Positions 1-9,354 of a stretch of 64,000 nt of DNA are shown here, piece after piece. Position numbers and translations under genes: made by a program. The DNA comes from Alloyangia pacifica (GTDB lineage: Bacteria; Pseudomonadota; Alphaproteobacteria; Rhodobacterales; Rhodobacteraceae), in contig NZ_FOZW01000010.1 in assembly GCF_900116195.1 (NCBI RefSeq), positions 186,001 to 250,000 on the forward strand, in the 5' to 3' direction. Position 1 is the first letter of the stretch; each line of letters starts with the position of its first letter. The notes beneath the pieces were generated by a model. It was not told the origin of the DNA. It saw only the letters and a list, made by a program, of their open reading frames with translations, and ran no database searches.

Positions 1-1025
1 ACCTCAAGCGCAAGAAGCTGCTCAACATGGGCAAGCCGCCGGTCTACGACCGCGCCGCGCTGGAGCTTTCCGAGGCCGAGAAGGACGCCCTGCGCGCAGA
101 GCGCGGCAATGGCGTCTGGCGCTTCAAGCTCGACCAGCAGCGCATCGACTGGACCGACGGCATCCTCGGCCCGATCTCGATCGACGCCGCCTCGGTCTCG
201 GACCCGGTGCTGATCCGCGGCGACGGGCAGATCCTCTACACGCTGGCCTCGGTGGTCGACGACATGGACATGGGCGTGACGAACATCGTGCGCGGCTCGG
301 ACCACGTGACCAACACCGCGACGCAGATCCAGATCATCGAGGCACTCGGCGGCACCGCGCCGGGCTTTGCGCACCACTCGCTGCTCACCGGACCGCAGGG
401 CGAGTCGCTGTCGAAGCGCCTCGGCGTGCTGTCGATCCGCGACCTGCGCGAGGCGGGTGTCGAGCCCGAGGCGCTGCTGTCGCTGATGGCCCGACTGGGC
501 TCCAGCCAGCCGGTGGAACTGCGCCTGTCGCTGGACGAGATCGCCGACGGCTTCGAGCTGAGCCAGTTCGGCTCGGCCCCGACGAAGTTCGACGAGCAGG
601 ACCTCTACCCGCTGACCGCGCGCAAGCTGCACCAGCTGCCGCTGGCCGCCGTGGCCGAGGAACTGACCGCCATCGGCGTGCCCGAGGGCAAGCAGGAAGC
701 CTTCTGGAACGTGGCGCGCGAGAACATCGTGACCCGCAAGGAGATCGCCGGCTGGTGGCACCTGTTCCGTGACGGTGCCGAGCCGCTGATCGCCGACGAG
801 GACCGCGAGTTCATCGCCGAGGCGATGGCGCTGCTGCCCGAGGCTCCCTATACGCAGGAGACCTGGGGCGAGTGGACCAAGGCCGTGAAGGAGGCCACGG
901 GCCGCAAGGGCAAGGGGCTCTTCATGCCGCTGCGCAAGGCGCTCACCGGGCTCGAGCGCGGGCCGGAGATGGCCGACGTGCTGCCGTTGCTGGAGAAGAT
1001 CCCGGCGAAAGAACTGGCGAAGTAA
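1..1025 (+). CDS. gltX: glutamate--tRNA ligase, C-terminal part (5' end outside window)
   Basis: Charges tRNA-Glu with glutamate in the cytoplasm. The reading frame is open from base 3, so the gene begins upstream; about 340 C-terminal codons are present. The visible part has the family's LNMGKPPVYDRAAL segment of the Rossmann fold, the class I signature as SLSKR (the KMSKS equivalent that binds ATP), and the helical anticodon-binding domain to the end. The N-terminal HIGH motif is missing only because of the window edge. A strong hairpin terminator follows the stop codon. Many Alphaproteobacteria carry two gltX copies, so this may be one of two; the sequence alone cannot say which. Confidence 0.93.
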   Translation, partial: LKRKKLLNMGKPPVYDRAALELSEAEKDALRAERGNGVWRFKLDQQRIDWTDGILGPISIDAASVSDPVLIRGDGQILYTLASVVDDMDMGVTNIVRGSDHVTNTATQIQIIEALGGTAPGFAHHSLLTGPQGESLSKRLGVLSIRDLREAGVEPEALLSLMARLGSSQPVELRLSLDEIADGFELSQFGSAPTKFDEQDLYPLTARKLHQLPLAAVAEELTAIGVPEGKQEAFWNVARENIVTRKEIAGWWHLFRDGAEPLIADEDREFIAEAMALLPEAPYTQETWGEWTKAVKEATGRKGKGLFMPLRKALTGLERGPEMADVLPLLEKIPAKELAK

Positions 1026-1047
1026 GCGCCGCTCCATCGGATTGCGA

Positions 1048-1078
1048 AAGGCGGGCCATTCAGGCCCGCCTTTTTCAT
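1048..1078. terminator. rho-independent terminator between gltX and the DUF2254 gene
   Basis: A 10-bp perfect GC-rich stem (1048-1057 with 1063-1072), a 5-base loop and a T-rich tail follow the gltX stop codon. The DUF2254 gene on the other strand ends at 1127 and reads toward this hairpin, so it could act in both directions, though the tail on the minus strand is weaker. Confidence 0.85.
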
Positions 1079-1126
1079 TCTTGCTTCATCGCGCAAGCCC
1101 GCTCCCGTTGCACGCTCAAGAGCGGG

Positions 1127-2356
1127 TCAGCCCTCCTCCCGTTTCGCCTCCAGCCAGCGCCGGTCGGCCTCGACCTCCAGCGCCGCCTCGGCGTGGGCAA
1201 AGGTGTAGTCCCGCGTGACCTCCGCCGCCTCGGCCAGCGCGGGCCACTCCGCCCGCCTCAGCACCTTCATCGCCGAGAGCACGCAAGAGATCACCTCCGG
1301 ACGCGCCGCGCCGTCGCGGATCAGCGGATAGAAGCCGTCCTCCAGCAGATGCGCCGGATTGAGCGGCGCCATCTGCACATGCGGGAAGTCTGGTGGCGCC
1401 TCTTCGGGACAGCCGAGCCCCATCAGCATCCGCTCCAGCCGCTGCACCACGTCGATCGCCGTGCCCGGATCGTTGACCGCCGGTGAAAGAGCACGGATGG
1501 CGACCTCGTTCATCACCATGACCCCGTAGCGGGCGTCCTGCTCCATGGTGCGCGCCGCACCGAGGGTGAAGCATTCGGCGATGTCTTCGGGGGGCACGTG
1601 GCCTCCAGCGACCAGCCCCAGCGGCATCCCCGGCACGAGATGCGCGCCGGGATGGGCGATCACGCGAAACACCGCCTCGGAGGCTGCCAGCTTTTCCTCC
1701 AGCGCCTCGAGGTTGATGTATTGCACATAGCCCGCGGTGGTCGCCGGCACCTCGATCGCGTCCGACGGCAGCGCATGTTCGGGCCGTGCCGCGCCGAGCG
1801 AGGGTTTGGCCATCGCCCGCTCCAGTGGCGGCAGCGCGCTTTCCACGACCCGCTCCAGCGTGTGGTCCATGCTGCCCATGACGCTCAGATGCCCGATCCA
1901 GCGCAGCATGGCCGCGATCACCGCGACGATGCTGGCGATGGTCAGGAAGAAGATCACCACCGCCGATTCCTCGGAATAGAGACCGGCGTTGAACAGAACG
2001 AGGGCCGTCAGCGAGAAAAGAAAGGTGCCGGTAAAGGCCGCCAGCGCGGTCTGAGCGGTGCTGTCCTCGAGGTGCAGCCGGTAGGCGCGCGGCGTCGCCT
2101 GGCTCGCTGCCGACTGAAAGGCCTGCACCATGACCGAGAGCGAAAAGGTGGTGACCGTCAGCATGGTCGTGGCGAGGATCGACAGGATCGGCGTGACCGC
2201 GTCCGCGCCGAAGCGGTCCTTCATCCAGTCGGGGATCAGCGGCTGGAACAGCGGAGCCAGCGCCACGGCGAGCAGCGCCATGATCGCCCCCATCAGCACC
2301 CGCACCCCGAGCCGCTTCGAGATGCGGTAGAGCAGCAGGAGCCAGCGCGGCGTCAT
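1127..2356 (-). CDS. DUF2254 family membrane protein
   Basis: Predicted inner-membrane protein of about 409 residues with no established function. The N-terminal half has about four hydrophobic spans (near residues 15-35, 55-80, 105-125 and 130-150) and the rest is a soluble domain with the AIRALSPAVNDPGTA stretch typical of DUF2254. A longer frame exists upstream, but the ATG at 2356 was chosen because it overlaps the stop codon of the upstream gamma-glutamylcyclotransferase gene in an ATGA arrangement, which implies translational coupling and a two-gene operon. The family is confident; the role is unknown. Confidence 0.85.
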   Translation of the reverse strand: MTPRWLLLLYRISKRLGVRVLMGAIMALLAVALAPLFQPLIPDWMKDRFGADAVTPILSILATTMLTVTTFSLSVMVQAFQSAASQATPRAYRLHLEDSTAQTALAAFTGTFLFSLTALVLFNAGLYSEESAVVIFFLTIASIVAVIAAMLRWIGHLSVMGSMDHTLERVVESALPPLERAMAKPSLGAARPEHALPSDAIEVPATTAGYVQYINLEALEEKLAASEAVFRVIAHPGAHLVPGMPLGLVAGGHVPPEDIAECFTLGAARTMEQDARYGVMVMNEVAIRALSPAVNDPGTAIDVVQRLERMLMGLGCPEEAPPDFPHVQMAPLNPAHLLEDGFYPLIRDGAARPEVISCVLSAMKVLRRAEWPALAEAAEVTRDYTFAHAEAALEVEADRRWLEAKREEG

Positions 2357-2919
2357 CCCGCGAGGATCCTTGCACCCAGGTCGGAGAGGGCGGCGTCGAC
2401 AAAGGCGCGTTCGGCGTCGGTCAGGCTCTGGTCGCGGGGATATTGCGGCGCAGCGCGGTCGTTCAGGATCGGCGCATCCCAATTTGCGGTGGTGGCGATG
2501 AAGCGCTCCGCTCCCTCCTTGCCGAACTCGCCGAGATAGCCCTGCAGCACCACGTCGAGATAGCTCAGCAGCACCGGGTGTTCCGCGTCCGGCGACAGGC
2601 GATCGGCCTCGGGCACCACGTAGATCGCCAGTTCATCCACCGTCTCGGCGGGATGGCGCACGTCGCGCAGCGCATCGGTGCGATCGTAGCAGGCCTCGCG
2701 CAGGTCGAGCGCCGCCCAGCCGTCGGCGTCCACCGGGGCGATCAGCCCGTCGATCTCGCAGGAGGCATCTCGCACCACCGTCAGCAGCGACACCGGCCGC
2801 CCGGGCACCTGCGCCCAGACCCGGCGCCAGCCCGAGGCCGAGGCCCGATGCGCCGGCGCGAACCCATGCGTCCGGCGGTTGACGAGAGACCCATAACCGA
2901 AGAAATAAGATGTGCTCAT
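2353..2919 (-). CDS. gamma-glutamylcyclotransferase-like protein
   Basis: A 188-residue cytoplasmic protein of the gamma-glutamylcyclotransferase (GGCT/AIG2-like) fold, which turns gamma-glutamyl amines or amino acids into 5-oxoproline. The start has the substrate-loop signature FFGYGSL (residues 7-13). The LDLREACYDR segment near residue 75 carries the conserved glutamate expected as general base. It is the first gene of a two-gene unit with the DUF2254 membrane protein and diverges from an NsrR-type regulator. Substrate cannot be read from the sequence; glutathione breakdown by a ChaC-like activity is possible. Confidence 0.8.
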   Translation of the reverse strand: MSTSYFFGYGSLVNRRTHGFAPAHRASASGWRRVWAQVPGRPVSLLTVVRDASCEIDGLIAPVDADGWAALDLREACYDRTDALRDVRHPAETVDELAIYVVPEADRLSPDAEHPVLLSYLDVVLQGYLGEFGKEGAERFIATTANWDAPILNDRAAPQYPRDQSLTDAERAFVDAALSDLGARILAG

Positions 2920-2942
2920 TTCGCGCTTTTTCTTTCACCCGA

Positions 2943-2956
2943 TTGATATGTGTCAA
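2943..2956. promoter_or_regulatory. FNR/Dnr-type operator, TTGAT-N4-GTCAA
   Basis: The 14-base element TTGAT-ATGT-GTCAA matches the Crp/Fnr-family consensus TTGAT-N4-(A/G)TCAA used by FnrL and nitric-oxide-sensing Dnr/NnrR regulators. It lies in the divergent gap between the cyclotransferase gene (start 2919) and the Rrf2/NsrR gene (start 3018), 62 bp upstream of the latter. Oxygen or NO control of nsrR would fit. No experimental support; the match is read directly. Confidence 0.55.
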
Positions 2957-3017
2957 ACCAGCCTTTGACCGAACCCTGTATTTAACCCGGCAATCATTCA
3001 AAGCGAGGACATTTCCC

Positions 3018-3506
3018 GTGCGCGTGACCAAGAGAACGAATATCGCGATCCGCGTCCTAATGCATTGCGCGGCAAACACCGGTCGTCTGGTGACCAAAGC
3101 CGAAATCGCCAAATGCTGCAACGCCTCGGAAAACCATCTGGCGCAGGTCATCAACCAATTGGCGCAGCTGGGTTTCCTCAGCACCCATCGCGGTCGCAAC
3201 GGCGGGCTGGAACTGGCGCGCCCGGCCGACCAGATCCAGATCGGCGAGGTCTTCCGGACGCTCGAATCCCCGGTGCCGCTGGCCGAATGCTTCGCCGATG
3301 CCGACAACACCTGCCCGCTCACCGAGGCCTGTCGACTGCGACTCGCCCTGACCGAGGCCGCCAACGCCTTCTATGCCTCGCTCGACCCGATCACCCTCGA
3401 TGCGCTGGTTTGCGACAATGCCCCGCTGATCGACATCCTGGTCCCGGGCAAGGCCTGTTCCATCCCTCGCCGCCCGAGCGATCTTGCGGCGGTCGCGCAA
3501 GTATAA
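3018..3506 (+). CDS. nsrR: Rrf2 family transcriptional regulator, NsrR type
   Basis: A 162-residue winged-helix repressor of the Rrf2 family, most like NsrR, which holds an Fe-S cluster and senses nitric oxide. Visible signs are the RxTNIAIRVLMHCA start, the helix-turn-helix NASENHLAQVINQL, the wing HRGRNGGLELA, and three cysteines at about residues 91, 99 and 105 (CFADADNTCPLTEAC), the NsrR cluster spacing rather than the IscR one. The frame is open further upstream, but the GTG at 3018 was chosen because it has a GAGGA ribosome site about 9 bases before it and gives the standard N-terminus. An FNR-type box sits in its promoter region. Confidence 0.82.
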   Translation: MRVTKRTNIAIRVLMHCAANTGRLVTKAEIAKCCNASENHLAQVINQLAQLGFLSTHRGRNGGLELARPADQIQIGEVFRTLESPVPLAECFADADNTCPLTEACRLRLALTEAANAFYASLDPITLDALVCDNAPLIDILVPGKACSIPRRPSDLAAVAQV

Positions 3507-3524
3507 TAGTTTCACCCCCATCGC

Positions 3525-3712
3525 GATGGGAGAACCGGCCTTGCCGGTGCCGAAGGAGCAACCGCCCCGGAAACTCTCAGGCCACAGGACCTTCGCGGCA
3601 CGAAAAACTCTGGAGAGAGGCGCGGTAAGCGCCCGCCGAAGGGATAACGATCTCAGGCGAAAGGACAGAGGGGGCATTTCGGGCGCGGAGGGGATCCGCG
3701 TAGGAAATGTCC
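3525..3712 (+). ncRNA. tandem glycine riboswitch (two aptamers plus expression platform)
   Basis: Leader of the glycine cleavage operon. Aptamer 1 spans about 3527-3591 (GGGAGAACC start, GCCGAAGGAGCAA core, AACTCTCAGGC, ACAGGACC) and aptamer 2 about 3609-3670 (CTCTGGAGAGAG, GCCGAAGGGATAAC, ATCTCAGGCGAAAGGACAGAG). These are the conserved elements of the known glycine riboswitch, here as the usual pair with a short linker. Downstream, 3675-3680 pairs with 3704-3709 around an inner stem 3684-3689/3695-3700; there is no U-run, so control of gcvT translation or of a processed stem is more likely than simple termination. Glycine binding is expected to switch the operon on. Confidence 0.95.
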
Positions 3713-3754
3713 GGGGGCTCTGCGCCATTCCGGGCCGAGAGGATCGGGGAGCGC

Positions 3755-4882
3755 ATGGACGAGCTGAAACGCACGCCACTACATGATCTGCACATCGAGC
3801 TGGGCGCCAAGATGGTGCCCTTCGCCGGCTACGAGATGCCGGTGCAATACAAGCTCGGGGTGCTCAAGGAACACCTCCACACCCGCGAGAAGGCCGGGCT
3901 CTTCGACGTCAGCCACATGGGGCAGGTCATCCTGTCCGGCGAGAGCGTGGAGAGCATCGCGCTGGCGCTTGAATCGCTGGTGCCGGTGAACATCGCCGGG
4001 CTGGCCGAGAACCGCCAGCGCTACGGCTTTTTCACCAATGACGCCGGTGGCATCGAGGACGACCTGATGATTGCCAACCGCGGCGATCACCTGTTTGTCG
4101 TGGTCAACGCCGCCTGCAAGACCGAGGACATGGCGCTGATGCGCGCCGGGCTGGAGCCGAAGGGCGTGACGCCCCGGCTGCTCGGCGACCGCGCGCTTCT
4201 GGCGCTGCAGGGGCCGGCGGCCGAGGACGTTCTGGCCGGGCTCAACCCCGCGGTGCGCGAGATGCGCTTCATGGATGTGGCCACGGTCGAGCTTGCCGGT
4301 GCAGAGTGCTGGGTCTCGCGCTCGGGCTACACCGGTGAGGACGGCTTCGAGATCTCGGTGCCCGAAGAGCAGGCGGTCGATCTGGCCCGCGCGCTGCTGG
4401 CGCATGACGATGTGGAACCCATCGGCCTTGGCGCCCGCGACTCGCTGCGGCTCGAGGCCGGGCTCTGCCTCTACGGCCACGACATCGACACCACCACCAC
4501 GCCGGTCGAGGCGGCGCTGACCTGGGCGATCCAGAAGATCCGCCGCAATGGCGGGGCGCGCGAGGGCGGCTTCCCCGGTGCCGAGAAGATCCTCGCCGAG
4601 TTCGACACTGGCGCGTCCCGAGCGCGCGTCGGCCTGCGCCCCGAAGGCCGGGCGCCGATGCGCGAAGGCGTGGAGATCTTCGCCAAGGCCGAGGGCGGCG
4701 CGCCGATCGGCCGTGTCACCTCGGGCGGTTTCGGCCCGACCACCGGCACGCCGGTCGCCATGGGCTTCGTCGATATTGACCACGCCGCGCCGGGCACCAA
4801 GCTATTCGGCGAGGTGCGCGGCAAGCGCCTCGCCGTCGAAGTGGCCGAGATGCCCTTCGTGACCCAGACCTACAAACGCTGA
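3755..4882 (+). CDS. gcvT: glycine cleavage system aminomethyltransferase (T protein)
   Basis: Transfers the methylene carbon from the aminomethyl group on lipoyl-GcvH to tetrahydrofolate, releasing ammonia. The 375-residue length is normal. The protein has the family start [23 protein letters not shown] and DVSHMGQ, the folate-pocket segment [13 protein letters not shown] and the C-terminal barrel [11 protein letters not shown]. An in-frame ATG exists at 3707, but it lies inside the riboswitch expression-platform stem; the ATG at 3755 gives the standard N-terminus and has a GGA-rich ribosome site. First gene of gcvT-gcvH-gcvP. Confidence 0.95.
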   Translation: MDELKRTPLHDLHIELGAKMVPFAGYEMPVQYKLGVLKEHLHTREKAGLFDVSHMGQVILSGESVESIALALESLVPVNIAGLAENRQRYGFFTNDAGGIEDDLMIANRGDHLFVVVNAACKTEDMALMRAGLEPKGVTPRLLGDRALLALQGPAAEDVLAGLNPAVREMRFMDVATVELAGAECWVSRSGYTGEDGFEISVPEEQAVDLARALLAHDDVEPIGLGARDSLRLEAGLCLYGHDIDTTTTPVEAALTWAIQKIRRNGGAREGGFPGAEKILAEFDTGASRARVGLRPEGRAPMREGVEIFAKAEGGAPIGRVTSGGFGPTTGTPVAMGFVDIDHAAPGTKLFGEVRGKRLAVEVAEMPFVTQTYKR

Positions 4883-4901
4883 GACAGACAGGGACAGCAC
4901 G

Positions 4902-5261
4902 ATGAAATTTACCGAAGAGCACGAATGGCTCCGCGTCGAGGGCGACGTCGTCGTCGTCGGCATCACCACCCATGCAGCCGAACAGCTGGGCGACGTGGTG
5001 TTCGTGGAACTGCCCGAAGAGGGCACCACGGTCAGCAAGGATGATGAGGTCGTGGTGATCGAGTCGGTCAAGGCCGCCTCCGACATCCTCGCCCCGCTCG
5101 ACGGCGAGATCGTCGAGGTGAACAGCCCGCTCGCCGACGAGCCGTCCAAGGTCAACGACGACCCCGAGGGCGAGGCCTGGTTCTTCAAGATGAAGATCGA
5201 GGACCTCTCGGCGCTCGACGATTACATGGACGAAGCCGCCTACAAGAACTTCATCGGCTGA
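4902..5261 (+). CDS. gcvH: glycine cleavage system H protein
   Basis: Lipoyl carrier that shuttles the aminomethyl intermediate between GcvP and GcvT. At 119 residues it has the standard length, with [11 protein letters not shown] at the start and the lipoylation lysine in [12 protein letters not shown] (about residue 58). It sits 19 bp after gcvT. A 125-bp gap with two hairpins separates it from gcvP, which may lower or uncouple gcvP expression. Confidence 0.96.
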   Translation: MKFTEEHEWLRVEGDVVVVGITTHAAEQLGDVVFVELPEEGTTVSKDDEVVVIESVKAASDILAPLDGEIVEVNSPLADEPSKVNDDPEGEAWFFKMKIEDLSALDDYMDEAAYKNFIG

Positions 5262-5267
5262 TCCCCT

Positions 5268-5347
5268 GCCCGGCGCCGCCATTGCGGCGCTGCCGGGCCG
5301 GTGAGTATTTGAAGAAAGATGAAAGGGGCAGGGCCGCGCCTTGCCCC
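5268..5347 (+). repeat. two hairpins between gcvH and gcvP with a degenerate copy of the intergenic repeat
   Basis: The first hairpin pairs 5268-5274 with 5292-5298 and encloses 5275-5279 with 5284-5288. The second pairs 5325-5334 with 5338-5347 with one G-T wobble. Between them, about 5301-5325, lies a degenerate match to the TATTTG-GAAAGA-GAAG module found in the repeats near 39976, 46140 and 53223. No T-run follows, so these are more likely processing or stability elements than full terminators. Confidence 0.5.
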
Positions 5348-5386
5348 CTCTCTCCTGCTGAACCTGCTGTTTCGGGACGGAACCAC

Positions 5387-8236
<2,850 letters not shown>

Positions 8237-8261
8237 CAAGCGAGAGGCCAGCCCCTCGCGC

Positions 8262-8330
8262 TCCCCGGAGTATTTATGTCTAGACGAAGGACAGACGTTC
8301 TCCTTCGTCTAGATGAAAACTCCCCGCCGG
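8262..8330. repeat. composite palindromic intergenic repeat, copy B
   Basis: Inverted repeat TCTAGACGAAGG (8279-8290) and CCTTCGTCTAGA (8302-8313), flanked by GGAGTATTT on the left and AACTCCCCG on the right. The same TCTAG-CGAAGG / CCTTCGTCTAGA arms occur near 58796-58834, and the right arm near 40021-40031. It lies in the convergent gap between gcvP and the inositol-phosphatase-family gene. Confidence 0.75.
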
Positions 8331-8354
8331 AAGCAAGCCGAAGGCTTTCAACGC

Positions 8355-8386
8355 AAAAGGGCGGGACATCAGTCCCGCCCTTTCCG
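8355..8386. terminator. bidirectional terminator between gcvP and the IMPase-family gene
   Basis: A perfect 12-bp stem (8355-8366 with 8371-8382) closed by the four-base loop ATCA. It starts with AAA and ends with TTT, so it has a short U-tract in either direction, suited to ending both converging transcripts. Confidence 0.85.
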
Positions 8387-8401
8387 CTTCTGACGCCCAC
8401 G

Positions 8402-9283
8402 TCAGCCCTCGGCGGGCGGCTCCAGAAGGAAGGCAAAGGCGTCTCGGATGCGCTCCCAGGTTTCCTTGTTCGAGGCACAGAGCAGCACGCCATCGCGCAG
8501 CTTGGCGTTATACTCCGACCCGTCGAGCATCGCCACGTGGCCGCCGGCACACTTGGCGATCAGCGCGCCTGCGGCGTGGTCCCAGGGCGTCAGCCGGGCG
8601 GAGAAATGGAAATCCACCGAGCCCTGCGCGAAGAGGCGAAATTCATGTGCCGAGCAGCGCAGCGTGTGGCTGCGCTCGAAGAGCGGCAGCGCCGCGCCGA
8701 CCTCGGAGCGTTTCTCCTCGGGCAGCAGGTAGAAGGGAATGAAGCCCTGCAGCTCCGAGAGCTGTCCGCCCGGCGAGACGCCGAGGCGGCGGGTGAGCCG
8801 GCGCTTGGGCAGGAACATCTCGGCGGGGCCGCCGGTCTCGGCGATCACCACGTCGTCCATGATCGGATCGTAGATCATCCCGAAGACCGGCACGCCGAAG
8901 CGCGTCGCCGAGAGGATGATGCCAAAGGTGGCGAGCCCATGCGCGTAGTTCCAGGTGCCGTCCACCGGGTCGATGGTGAAGGCCAGCTCCGCATCGCCGA
9001 TCTTGTCCCGTATCTCCGGATGCTCGGCCACCGCCTCCTCGCCGACGATCAGCGCATGCGGATACATGCGCTGCAGCCCGCGGGCGATCATCGCCTCTGC
9101 GCCCTTGTCGGCGGCGGTCACCAGGTCCTGCCGCCCGGTCTTTTCCGAGATCTCCGAAGGGTCGAGCGCACGGAAGCGGGGCAGGATCTCGGCCCGGGCG
9201 GCGCGGCGCAGCAGGTTGAGAATGCTGGTCCGCTGCGCCGGGGTGATCGGGGCCGAGATCGGCATCGGCAGGGAATCGGTCAT
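8402..9283 (-). CDS. inositol monophosphatase family protein (histidinol-phosphatase-like)
   Basis: Mg2+-dependent phosphatase of the IMPase superfamily, 293 residues. Metal-binding motifs are visible in order: IVGEEAVAEH, IDPVDGTWNYAHG (DPxDGTxN) and TPWDHAAGALIAKCAGG (WDxAAG). The substrate could be inositol phosphate, histidinol phosphate or another sugar phosphate; the family alone does not decide. The ATG at 9283 is preceded by a very strong GGGGGAG ribosome site. It lies 71 bp downstream of the ABC permease gene on the same strand and may be its operon partner. Confidence 0.85.
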   Translation of the reverse strand: MTDSLPMPISAPITPAQRTSILNLLRRAARAEILPRFRALDPSEISEKTGRQDLVTAADKGAEAMIARGLQRMYPHALIVGEEAVAEHPEIRDKIGDAELAFTIDPVDGTWNYAHGLATFGIILSATRFGVPVFGMIYDPIMDDVVIAETGGPAEMFLPKRRLTRRLGVSPGGQLSELQGFIPFYLLPEEKRSEVGAALPLFERSHTLRCSAHEFRLFAQGSVDFHFSARLTPWDHAAGALIAKCAGGHVAMLDGSEYNAKLRDGVLLCASNKETWERIRDAFAFLLEPPAEG

Positions 9284-9354
9284 GGGGGAGGTCCGTCCTT
9301 TGCAGCCAGGGGTCAGGTCAGACCTGCCAGCCCCTGACGCAAGGATCAAGACGA

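Noticed and set aside
3707-3757. Upstream gcvT start at 3707
   Set aside because: Lies inside the riboswitch expression-platform stem and adds 16 residues not seen in GcvT; 3755 preferred.
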